DNA from: an uncultured Ruminococcus sp.
Lineage (GTDB): Bacteria > Bacillota > Clostridia > Oscillospirales > Ruminococcaceae
NCBI GenBank assembly: GCA_947589205.1
Contig: CANQCJ010000090.1
Span: 1 to 8,108, forward strand
Direction of reading: 5' to 3'
DNA length: 8,108 bases
Position numbers and translations under genes: made by a program. Below are positions 1 to 5,470 of this stretch, one piece after another. Every line of letters begins with the position of its first letter. Position 1 is the stretch's first letter. The notes under the pieces were generated by a model. It was given only the letters and a program-made list of their open reading frames with translations, had not been told where the DNA came from and made no database searches.

Positions 1-75
1 CGGTGAAAATCGCACGCACGGTGTGGAACGGGGGAAAACTCGGAGATTGTATCAAAGAGTTACCTATCGTTATAA
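1..75. other. Unassigned left edge upstream of the truncated methyltransferase
   Basis: None of the three forward frames encodes the missing methyltransferase N-terminus (no FxGxGG-like motif I). The frame starting at base 3 is open until a TGA at 105-107 and could be the tail of an unrelated upstream gene, but I do not recognise it. Methyltransferase-like coding begins at about base 76, just after an in-frame TAA at 73-75. This looks like a recombination or deletion junction. No RNA gene is seen here. Confidence 0.4.
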
Positions 76-84
76 TACGCAAAA

Positions 85-1044
85 ATGTCATACGAAGCGA
101 TGTATGACACAGAAGGCGAGGTGTATTATAATGACGCAAGAAAGATCGACCCTAACGAGCTGCCCGATCTCGACCTTATATGCGGCGGCTTCCCGTGTCA
201 ATCGTTCAGCATTGCAGGGAAAAGAGGCGGCTTCGATGACGCAAGAGGAACTCTGTTCTTTGAGATCGCTCGCATCGCTGCCGTTAAAAAGCATAAGTAT
301 CTGCTCCTTGAAAACGTACCCGGACTGCTTTACCATGACGGAGGCAGGACGTTTAAGGAAATACTTGGTGCGTTGGAGAAATTGGGGTATGATGTCACAT
401 GGGCTTTGCTTAACAGCGCAGACTTTGGCTCCGCACAGCAGCGGCGGAGGGTGTTCATTATCGGCTATTATAGAGAAAAATGTGATGGCAGAATATTTCC
501 TATCCCGAGAGCAGCTCAAAAATCTCATAGTGAAAAATGCTCCATGACGGTATTCTCGGGCAGAGGAAAGCACGTTGTTCATGGCGAAGAAAAAGAACTT
601 ATTTCTATGTGCGGAATTCCCATAAAGGTGAAAACCAAAAGCGGATATATGCCTGCGCTCCCCGGCGACAGCATTGACCTTGCTTACCCGAATATAAATT
701 CAAGGCGTGGTCGGGTCGGACACGATGTGGCTCATACTGTTACGCCGAGCGCAAATCAGGGATTCTACTACATGACGAGCGATACCATGCCGGAGGATAT
801 ATACTATATAAATAGTATGGAGATCGGCGATGTTAAATATAAAGGATATATCCGCCGTTTTACTCCTCTCGAAAGCTGGCGGCTGCAAGGTTTTACCGAT
901 GAGCAGTTCTATAAGGCGAAAGCGGCGGGAGTTTCCGACAGACAGCTTTATAAGCAAGCGGGAAATGCTGTAACAGTCAATGTTATAGAAGCTCTTGGAA
1001 CATTTATCAAAAATATAGATCAAAAGGAGAAAGAAAGTGAATGA
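85..1044 (+). CDS. C5-cytosine DNA methyltransferase (Dcm family), N-terminally truncated, probably inactive
   Basis: Enzymes of this family transfer a methyl group from S-adenosylmethionine to C5 of cytosine in a DNA target. Residues are numbered from Met85. Motif IV is GGFPCQSFS with catalytic Cys38, motif VI is ENV at 76-78, motif VIII is QQRRRV at 118-123, motif IX is RRFTPLESWRLQGF at 257-270, and motif X is GNAVTVNV from 293. The variable target-recognition region spans roughly 135-250. Family members normally have about 40 more N-terminal residues carrying motif I (FxGxGG), which binds SAM. These are absent. Family-like sequence (Tyr-Ala-Lys) continues upstream of Met85 to base 76 and then meets a stop at 73-75, and no Shine-Dalgarno precedes Met85, so this ATG is probably not a native start. 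I infer a 5'-truncated pseudogene. It overlaps the next gene by 8 nt, as an operon member would. The target sequence cannot be predicted. Confidence 0.85.
   Translation: MSYEAMYDTEGEVYYNDARKIDPNELPDLDLICGGFPCQSFSIAGKRGGFDDARGTLFFEIARIAAVKKHKYLLLENVPGLLYHDGGRTFKEILGALEKLGYDVTWALLNSADFGSAQQRRRVFIIGYYREKCDGRIFPIPRAAQKSHSEKCSMTVFSGRGKHVVHGEEKELISMCGIPIKVKTKSGYMPALPGDSIDLAYPNINSRRGRVGHDVAHTVTPSANQGFYYMTSDTMPEDIYYINSMEIGDVKYKGYIRRFTPLESWRLQGFTDEQFYKAKAAGVSDRQLYKQAGNAVTVNVIEALGTFIKNIDQKEKESE
1024..1029 (+). promoter_or_regulatory. Ribosome binding site AAGGAG fixing a GTG start
   Basis: AAGGAG lies 7 nt before the GTG at 1037. It decides the start of the BRO gene, which therefore begins inside the 3' end of the methyltransferase gene. 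The overlap suggests translational coupling. Confidence 0.75.
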
Positions 1045-1801
1045 TATAAGGATATTTGAAAATGAAGAATTTGGTCAGGTGAGAACGGTCTGCATTGACG
1101 GCGAACCGTGGCTTGTGGGAAAAGACGTTGCAGTCATACTTGGTTATAATGAACCGCATAAGGCAATAGCAAGACACGTTGATGAGGATGACGGGATGAA
1201 ACATCCCGTCATCGATTCGCTCGGCAGGACACAGCAGGCAGTGATAATAAACGAATCGGGTTTTTACAGTTTGGTGCTTGCAAGCAGACTGCCAAGTGCC
1301 AAAAGATTCAAGAAATGGGTGACTTCCGAGGTCTTGCCAACCATACGCAGAACAGGCGGCTATGTCTCCAATGAGGATATGTTTGCAGAGACCTATCTTC
1401 CCTTTGCCGATGAGCCGGTCAAGGAACTTTTCAAAATTCAATGCAGATATATAAATCAGCTAAATGAACGTATCAGGCGCGATGAGCCGAAAGTGCGTTT
1501 TGCCGAACACGTTGCGGACACCAGTGGTCTCATTGACATGAACGGTATGGCAAAGATATGTGCCGATCACGGTATCTGCATCGGCAGGAACAGGCTGTTC
1601 GCATGGCTCAGGGCGAGAGGTATTCTCATGGCAAATAATCTTCCCTATCAGGAGTATGTCGACCGCGGACACTTTAGGGTAAAGGAGTCTGTATTCGAGC
1701 GCGGCGGCAAGAAAAAGGTGTACCTGCAAACGTATGTCACGGGCAAGGGTCAGCAGTTCATACTTTCCAAACTTATGGGAGAATTCGGAGGTGACGGCTG
1801 A
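1037..1801 (+). CDS. BRO-family phage antirepressor (Bro-N + KilA-C/ANT)
   Basis: The product is 254 aa. Residues about 1-110 match a BRO-N DNA-binding domain, with the typical order of a WLVGKDVAVILGY segment, a VIINESGFYSLVLASRLP segment and then KRFKKWVTSEVLPTIRRTGGY. Residues about 140-250 look like a KilA-C (ANT) domain, with LIDMNGMAKICADHG, a RLFAWLRARGIL helix pair and a terminal YVTGKGQQFI stretch. Such proteins are phage or mobile-element regulators; Ant-type members inactivate repressors or bind DNA. The start is GTG, fixed by AAGGAG 7 nt upstream. The gene overlaps the methyltransferase by 8 nt and its TGA overlaps the next ATG (TGATG). It may act on a repressor of this element, but no operator or partner repressor is visible in the window. 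Confidence 0.9.
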   Translation: MNDIRIFENEEFGQVRTVCIDGEPWLVGKDVAVILGYNEPHKAIARHVDEDDGMKHPVIDSLGRTQQAVIINESGFYSLVLASRLPSAKRFKKWVTSEVLPTIRRTGGYVSNEDMFAETYLPFADEPVKELFKIQCRYINQLNERIRRDEPKVRFAEHVADTSGLIDMNGMAKICADHGICIGRNRLFAWLRARGILMANNLPYQEYVDRGHFRVKESVFERGGKKKVYLQTYVTGKGQQFILSKLMGEFGGDG

Positions 1802-2688
1802 TGTCCACGCACATCACAAATATCGTGAAGCTGCACGGCGAGGAACAGCGTATAAGGCAGTTCCTTAACGCTGTAAAAAATGATGAATTCGGAGTCGGGA
1901 CGATAGACTTTAACAAGGTGACTCCTATGCCTGCGGATTACTATCAGGGACCGCTGGGTATAAGAGAGCAGGAACTGTATGGAAATAGAAACTGGCTTGA
2001 TTTCAGCCTTGCAAATTGGGGCTGTAAAGGTAATGCCTATGGCTATCCCTCAAACAGCGACCGCATATCTCCCGATAGACTGTTCTTTGTGAGCGGTTAC
2101 TCTGCTCCGCATATGATACTTGAAAAGCTGACGCAGATGTATCCCGATATAAAGTTTTCCCACGAATGGGCAAGCGATGATCTCGGCATGAACTGCGGCA
2201 GGCGAGAATATTACGATGGAGAGAGAACTGAGGAATATTATCCCGAATCTGATAAGGACAGATATGAATTTGCGGCAAGGGTGCTTGATCTCGACCTTGA
2301 ACTTGATTGCGCGATGTACCTCAACGCAAGCGAAACCGGATATATCAACATCGAGGGTGATGACGAATATGAGCTTGTGGAGCTGTTTGGGCAGCCTGCG
2401 CTCTTCACCAATGACCGTATTACCGACGCGGATATTCCGAAAGGAATGCACTGCTATCATCTCAGACATGACGATGAGGGAAACATTTGTGAGTTGGAAA
2501 AGCGTGTCGGGGTAAATCATGCGGGCTCTGTGGTTACAAAAGAGCCGATAGACCTCGGTGAGCAGGGATATATTTCATTTGGAGAAGATACCTCGCCAAA
2601 TTTTACGGGTGATATAATGTCGTTATATGAATTTCGTGAGTACAGTCCCGATGAATCCGAAGATATTGGAATGGAGATGAAACAATGA
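1801..2688 (+). CDS. Api92-like (YubB ferredoxin-like) protein with C-terminal LPD28-like domain
   Basis: The product is 295 aa and cytoplasmic by appearance, with no signal peptide or membrane helix. Residues about 1-150 resemble the Api92/YubB ferredoxin-like fold: a THITNIVKL opening, an F-x-K-V-x-P-M-P segment, a NWGCKGNAY motif and a ...FSHEWASDDLGMNCGR segment. Residues about 195-285 resemble LPD28 (large polyvalent protein-associated domain 28), with the VNHAGSVVTKEPIDLG core. Both families are common on conjugative elements and phages, and their molecular function is not established. The Shine-Dalgarno GGAGGTG at 1787-1793 lies 7 nt before the ATG. The start overlaps the BRO stop (TGATG) and the stop overlaps the next ATG (ATGA), so the genes are coupled. 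Near its 3' end, 2646-2662 forms one arm of a perfect inverted repeat with the next gene. Family names are from recognition, without a profile search. Confidence 0.75.
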   Translation: MSTHITNIVKLHGEEQRIRQFLNAVKNDEFGVGTIDFNKVTPMPADYYQGPLGIREQELYGNRNWLDFSLANWGCKGNAYGYPSNSDRISPDRLFFVSGYSAPHMILEKLTQMYPDIKFSHEWASDDLGMNCGRREYYDGERTEEYYPESDKDRYEFAARVLDLDLELDCAMYLNASETGYINIEGDDEYELVELFGQPALFTNDRITDADIPKGMHCYHLRHDDEGNICELEKRVGVNHAGSVVTKEPIDLGEQGYISFGEDTSPNFTGDIMSLYEFREYSPDESEDIGMEMKQ

Positions 2689-2731
2689 GCATTGAAAGAA
2701 TAACTACCGATCAGCTTCGGATTCATCGGGA
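2646..2731. repeat. Perfect 17-bp inverted repeat spanning a gene junction and frameshift
   Basis: TCCCGATGAATCCGAAG at 2646-2662 is the exact reverse complement of 2715-2731, with 52 bases between. Pairing continues outward imperfectly for about 6 more positions (2640-2645 with 2732-2737, 4 of 6). The left arm is in the coding 3' end of the LPD28 gene. The right arm coincides with the point where the next gene loses its reading frame. There is no T-run after it and the loop is long, so it is not a normal terminator. Confidence 0.9.
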
Positions 2732-3264
2732 TTTTACAGGGCTGCGGCGGCGATCCGCAGGAGTGGCTTGACGGTATAAATGATACGCTCACAAAAGAAA
2801 ATATCCTGCAAAACGGCAGCAAATTCGAGAACTGTTCGGTGTTCGAGCATGACGGCTGTACCTGCATTCTTTTTCCCTTTGAGGGTGTGGATATAGATGT
2901 GCCGAAACTTGCGATGTGGCGGCTGGCAACACATGAGGTGTTCGGCGGCACATGGCTTTCCGATTATGTACCGAACAGACTCGACGGATTTGTCAATGAA
3001 GAAAAGGCTCAGGAGAGATTGAAGCCAGATTGCCCGCTGTTAGGGGCTGATTCAAATATATTCTCCTTGATGGGCATAGCATCAAGAACGCTCAAGAGAA
3101 GCGGAATGGCTGACGAGGCGAAGGAGATGTGCGACAGGATAACCGACTCGGACAGCTACAATGAAGCTCTCGGAATCATCGGAGAGTATGTAAATATCGT
3201 CTCCCAAGACGAATATGAAGATGAGGACGAGAGTGAAGATATAAATATGGAAGACCAGCTATAA
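2685..3264 (+). pseudogene. Frameshifted small hypothetical gene with acidic C-terminus
   Basis: The ATG at 2685 overlaps the previous stop (ATGA) and has GGAG at 2673-2676. It reads MSIERITTDQLR in family style, then runs out of frame to a TGA at 2769-2771. The remainder of the gene lies in the +1 frame, from about ILQGCGGDPQEWLDGIN (2731 onward) through KLAMWRLATHE, FGGTWLSDYVPNRL and LMGIASRTLKRSG to an acidic tail (DEYEDEDESEDINMEDQL) ending at 3264. The downstream frame has a TAA at 2701-2703 and no start codon or ribosome site near the break. A GTG at 2839 would remove about 40 conserved-looking residues. Compared with the family as I remember it, roughly a dozen bases are lost or replaced where the inverted repeat arm sits. 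The family occurs in Clostridia mobile elements; its function is unknown. A sequencing error is possible, but the inverted-repeat match favours a real mutation. Confidence 0.75.
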
Positions 3265-3311
3265 AAAGTCAATCCCCTGAAGTAAGAGTTCACAATTAAT
3301 TTACAGAAGAA

Positions 3312-3360
3312 TTATTCTTGGGAGGAATAGGTTCATAAGGTCTGCTTTCCCTAAGAATAA
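3312..3360. repeat. Imperfect inverted repeat in the right-end region of the IS110 element
   Basis: TTATTCTTGGGA at 3312-3323 pairs with TCCCTAAGAATAA at 3348-3360, with one bulged base and a 24-nt loop. It lies in the 239-nt non-coding stretch between the broken gene (stop at 3264) and the transposase stop (3506). No open gene is seen in that stretch. The structure may belong to the element's right end, or to the sequence the element inserted into. Confidence 0.55.
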
Positions 3361-3474
3361 CCTGAATCCGTGGAACTCGGAAAAGCATATTTCATAAATA
3401 AAGTCCAATCTTCGATTAAAATCTCTCGTTTATACAAGTAATTTTTTCTAACCCAATGGGTGAGGATTTTTCAA

Positions 3475-3508
3475 GCTAAAAATCAGGCTGATCTTCGCTT
3501 GATTTAGC
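3475..3508 (-). repeat. Stem-loop overlapping the transposase stop codon
   Basis: Bases 3475-3485 (GCTAAAAATCA) and 3500-3508 (TGATTTAGC) pair over 9 bp, with a 2-nt bulge and a 14-nt loop. The transposase stop (3504-3506, minus strand) lies within one arm. It could protect or end the transposase mRNA, but there is no good U-run after the stem on the minus strand, so I do not call it a terminator. Confidence 0.4.
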
Positions 3509-4691
3509 CTATTTCATATGTTTTTAACCGATTGAACTTCACGGATTCAGGAATAACAAAGATAATGTTACAAAGTTTGCGTGCAACAGCACCGACAGCA
3601 GTAAGATGATGCTTACCTCTGGAACGCAGGGACTGGTAATATTCAGACAAGATAGGATCACAAAAAGCAGCTCTGTTTGCAGCAAGCCAGATCGCTCGGC
3701 GCAGATAAGGTGAACCTCTCTTGGATATCTTGTTTTTCGTACCGGAAAATTCACCTGACTGCTTGACAGACACGTCCAGACCTGCAAAGGCAACAAGCTG
3801 ATTAGGACGTTCAAAGCGGTGAATATCCCCAATTTCACTGACAATGATCGCACCCAGCACATCGCCTATACCGGGAATAGTTGTTACGTACTGATCTGTC
3901 TTGTGAAGCAGCTGTGAGATCTGTTTTTCAAGCTCATCGAGTTGTATTTCTGTGAAACTGATCTGCTCCATAAGCTGCTTGATCTGAAAGGCGAAAGCAT
4001 CCTTTGCAAAGGCAACACCAAAAGTATTTTTGGCAGCGTTTTTGATCTGTTCGGCTTTTTCGTTTCCGAATCTGCCGTGACTGGCTTTATTTAAAATATC
4101 CGTCAGATCTTCTGTTGATATTTCAAGCATATCCTCAGGAGTGGGACAATTGAGAAGAAGCTCAGATGAGGAACTGCCGAAGGTATCCGAAAAAAGCTTG
4201 TCATATTCCGGGAATACCTGATCAAGCAGTGCGATGACACGTCTTTTGCAGTCGCTGCACGAATCCACAAGAGCAAGTCGATAACGTGAAAGCTGCCGCA
4301 AAGCAACGATATTTTCCTCTGAAAGCGCAGTTGCGGAATACTCGCCAAAACGCATGATCTGAGCGATAATATACGAATCCTTGGAATCGTTTTTGGTCTG
4401 TCGGATATACATTTTCCTGAAGGCTTCTGATTGGATAGGATTGATGACTTTGACAGTATATCCAAGCTCGATGAAAAATGCATATACGGAAAGCCAATAG
4501 TGACCTGTGGCTTCCATGCCGATAATAACATTGTCGGTAGAAATTTCAAACTTTTCAAAAACAGCAAGGACTTTTTCACAGCCCTGCTTGCTGTTGGCGA
4601 AAGAAATGCTGTCAGTCAGAGCCTTACCGTTTATGTCGATAACGGAAGCCTCGTGCTTGTATTTAGCGATATCTATCCCGCAATAAAACAT
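3504..4691 (-). CDS. IS110-family transposase (DEDD RuvC-like N-domain + Transposase_20)
   Basis: The product is a 395-aa recombinase that, in this family, is guided by a bridge (seek) RNA pairing to both donor and target DNA. The RuvC-like N-terminal domain shows Asp7 (FYCGIDIAKYKHEAS), Glu60 (MEATGHYW) and Asp102/Asp105 (RQTKNDSKDS), matching the DEDD set. The C-terminal Transposase_20 region has a helix-hairpin-helix stretch (TIPGIGDVLGAIIVSEIGD, about 271-289) and the SKRGSPYLRR segment (323-332) that carries the serine nucleophile in this family. No frameshift or missing motif is seen, so it may be active. I chose the ATG at 4691 because GAGGTG (4699-4704) is 7 nt upstream and the protein then starts at the usual position just before the first Asp. 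Upstream in-frame codons to 4754 would add an unusual 21-residue extension. The last 15 residues are less typical of the family. Confidence 0.92.
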   Translation of the reverse strand: MFYCGIDIAKYKHEASVIDINGKALTDSISFANSKQGCEKVLAVFEKFEISTDNVIIGMEATGHYWLSVYAFFIELGYTVKVINPIQSEAFRKMYIRQTKNDSKDSYIIAQIMRFGEYSATALSEENIVALRQLSRYRLALVDSCSDCKRRVIALLDQVFPEYDKLFSDTFGSSSSELLLNCPTPEDMLEISTEDLTDILNKASHGRFGNEKAEQIKNAAKNTFGVAFAKDAFAFQIKQLMEQISFTEIQLDELEKQISQLLHKTDQYVTTIPGIGDVLGAIIVSEIGDIHRFERPNQLVAFAGLDVSVKQSGEFSGTKNKISKRGSPYLRRAIWLAANRAAFCDPILSEYYQSLRSRGKHHLTAVGAVARKLCNIIFVIPESVKFNRLKTYEIG

Positions 4692-4698
4692 GATGAAA

Positions 4699-4704
4699 CA
4701 CCTC
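4699..4704 (-). promoter_or_regulatory. Ribosome binding site GAGGTG of the transposase
   Basis: On the minus strand GAGGTG lies 7 nt before the ATG at 4691. This supports that start over longer in-frame alternatives. It would sit near the 3' end of the proposed bridge RNA, so RNA folding could affect transposase translation. Confidence 0.7.
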
Positions 4705-4877
4705 ATAGATTTAGTTACAGCAAAGGTCATCCTCTGTATTTTACGGAAATACAACCTCGTTAGATATTCAGCACTTAAATGCTATCCAGCTCATTCGCAT
4801 CTGTCCGTAAAGCAGAGGCGCTACTCTTCCATAGGAAGCCATGCTTCAAGGAGGGATACAGCGCCCTCTGACTGTAC
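4700..4877 (-). ncRNA. Candidate IS110 bridge RNA
   Basis: The segment between the promoter and the transposase start is untranslated and highly structured. Stem A pairs 4860-4870 with 4813-4822 (10 bp, one bulge) around a 37-nt loop. That loop holds two mutually exclusive 5-bp hairpins (4826-4838 and 4835-4847). Stem B pairs 4804-4811 with 4740-4747 (8 bp, perfect) around a 56-nt loop containing a small hairpin (4770-4783). A single base separates stems A and B. A third hairpin (4736-4752, 6 bp) competes with stem B. IS110-group elements encode a bridge RNA with two internal guide loops at exactly this position. The RNA limits are inferred from the promoter and the transposase ribosome site. 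I could not match the loops to target or donor flanks by eye. Confidence 0.55.
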
Positions 4878-4883
4878 AGATAT

Positions 4884-4912
4884 ATTATCTCACATTTCTG
4901 TGTGATAATCAA
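4884..4912 (-). promoter_or_regulatory. Sigma-70-type promoter for bridge RNA/transposase
   Basis: On the minus strand, TTGATT (4907-4912) and GATAAT (4884-4889) are separated by exactly 17 bp. Transcription would start near 4877, just before stem A. The spacer contains TCACA-N6-TGTGA, a small palindrome that could be an operator or chance. Confidence 0.65.
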
Positions 4913-4919
4913 GTTATAT

Positions 4920-4980
4920 GCGGCATTTTTGCCGCGCGCAGTTGAAACTCCGTTCGCTACGCTCTCTCCGTTTCAACTGC
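4920..4980. repeat. REP-like tandem hairpins beside the IS110 element
   Basis: There are two palindromes side by side. GCGGCA-TTTT-TGCCGC (4920-4935) is a 6-bp stem with a 4-nt loop. GCAGTTGAAAC (4938-4948) is the exact reverse complement of 4970-4980, with a 21-nt loop containing CGTTCGCTACGCTCTC. Neither is followed by a T-run in either direction, so they do not look like terminators. They fill most of the gene-free stretch between the IS promoter and the next gene. Bases 4981-5050 hold nothing else I can name. The arrangement resembles dispersed extragenic palindromes, which several IS110-family elements target. Confidence 0.65.
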
Positions 4981-5067
4981 CTTGCATTCCACGAGAGAGC
5001 TTGGAGGTTTTATATGGGTTCTCCTTAAATTACCCGTAAATTTATTATACGAGGAGGATTGAGCTGA

Positions 5068-5217
5068 ATGGGAATGTTGTTTCTCGGAATGGTGATAGGT
5101 GCGGCAGTGGGCGGTGTTTTTGGCAATATGTGTTCTGCGCTGTCTGCATCGAAAGCAGAGGTGCGCAGACTGAATAAGGAGCTGAGGGAGGCAAGAATAG
5201 ATGCAGAAAGGCTCTAA
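5068..5217 (+). CDS. Small single-pass membrane protein, DUF3789-like
   Basis: The 49-aa product starts MGMLFLGMVIGAAVGGVFG, a glycine-rich hydrophobic helix over about residues 3-27, followed by a charged, probably cytoplasmic tail rich in Arg/Lys/Glu (KAEVRRLNKELREAR). This layout is that of DUF3789-type peptides of Clostridia conjugative elements. Their role is unknown. GAGGAGG at 5051-5057 precedes the ATG by 10 nt. A second ATG at 5074 is possible with a worse distance. The 3' end overlaps the next gene by 17 nt in a different frame. I find no convincing promoter between the IS110 element and this gene. Confidence 0.65.
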   Translation: MGMLFLGMVIGAAVGGVFGNMCSALSASKAEVRRLNKELREARIDAERL

Positions 5218-5395
5218 GCCTCAAGTGGATTTCACATTTGTAAACGGTAATGTTCTACTAATGCTGCGGAATTCGTCATTGGTATTGCCCCGTGACGAAT
5301 ATGAAAGGCTTGAAAGCAGGATACTCGCCGAGGAAGCCTATACCGAGCAGAAGAAAATATTTGCCGAGTATATGCAGATAATCATAAGAAAATAA
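5201..5395 (+). CDS. Hypothetical 64-aa protein
   Basis: I do not recognise this small protein. It has no signal peptide or membrane helix. The N-terminal half is beta-like (VDFTFVNGNVLLMLRNSSLVL) and the C-terminal half is a charged helix ending in IIIRK. The ATG lies inside the preceding gene, with GGGAGG at 5186-5191 giving a 9-nt spacing, so the two are probably translated together. A strong intrinsic terminator begins 7 nt after its stop, making it the last gene of its transcript unless read-through occurs. Confidence 0.6.
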   Translation: MQKGSKPQVDFTFVNGNVLLMLRNSSLVLPRDEYERLESRILAEEAYTEQKKIFAEYMQIIIRK

Positions 5396-5402
5396 TTTAC
5401 AG

Positions 5403-5438
5403 TCGTTTTGCCGAATGGCGGGCAAAGCGATATTTTTT
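5403..5438 (+). terminator. Intrinsic (rho-independent) terminator upstream of the adenine methyltransferase
   Basis: TCGTTTTGCC (5403-5412) pairs with GGCAAAGCGA (5421-5430) over 10 bp with one G-U pair and an 8-nt loop. TATTTTTT follows at once (5431-5438, six consecutive Ts). It sits between the 64-aa gene and the adenine methyltransferase in the same direction. Only about 32 nt remain before the next start codon, too little for an obvious separate promoter, so it may work as a leaky attenuator. Confidence 0.8.
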
Positions 5439-5460
5439 CTGTCATTTGGCTTGATGACGG

Positions 5461-5466
5461 AAAGGA
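5461..5466 (+). promoter_or_regulatory. Ribosome binding site AAAGGA fixing the methyltransferase start
   Basis: AAAGGA ends 4 nt before the ATG at 5471. It favours this start over an upstream in-frame TTG at 5408, which lies inside the terminator stem and has no ribosome site. Confidence 0.65.
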
Positions 5467-5470
5467 AAAA

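Larger units (their letters stand above)
3269..4912 (-). mobile_element. IS110-family insertion sequence (ends approximate)
   Basis: The element consists of an apparently intact IS110-family transposase on the minus strand, about 180-220 nt of structured non-coding DNA upstream of it (left end) and up to about 235 nt downstream (right end). IS110 elements insert without terminal inverted repeats or long target duplications, so the ends are hard to see. The limits given use a shared TTGA (minus strand; TCAA at 3269-3272 and 4909-4912) as a tentative core. This 4-base match could be chance. The transposase and promoter (3504-4912) are the secure part. The element separates two + strand gene blocks and lies in the opposite orientation to both. 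It sits just after the stop of the broken gene, so it probably did not cause that gene's frameshift. Confidence 0.6.

Noticed and set aside
47..76. TTGTAT and TATAAT with an 18-bp spacer, a promoter-like pair before the methyltransferase
   Set aside because: Transcription would start at about the ATG at 85, leaving no ribosome binding site, and the bases lie at what looks like a truncation junction. Chance similarity is more likely.
2646..2731. The inverted repeat as a terminator or regulatory hairpin
   Set aside because: The loop is 52 nt, no T-run follows, and the right arm sits inside a coding region that it disrupts. A mutational origin explains more.
2839..3264. A separate intact gene starting at GTG 2839
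   Set aside because: The same frame carries family-like sequence for about 35 codons upstream (QGCGGDPQEWLDGIN) and no ribosome site precedes the GTG. It is the 3' part of the frameshifted gene.
3451..3471. Small palindrome CTAACCCAATGGGTGAG followed by GATTTTTC as a + strand terminator
   Set aside because: The stem has only 6 pairs with one mismatch and a 3-nt loop, is AT-poor only in the centre, and the T-run is short. Too weak to call.
4691..4754. Transposase extended upstream on the minus strand to 4754
   Set aside because: The extra residues are unlike the family, lie in the structured upstream segment, and bypass the well-placed GAGGTG site before ATG 4691.
5019..5048. TTCTCC-18-TATTAT as a promoter for the right-hand gene block
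   Set aside because: The -35 matches poorly and the start point would fall on the ribosome binding site at 5051-5057, which would leave the first gene without a usable leader.
5408..5470. Longer adenine methyltransferase starting at TTG 5408
   Set aside because: The extra 21 codons read through the terminator stem, have no ribosome site, and extend beyond the usual N-terminus. The ATG at 5471 with AAAGGA is better.
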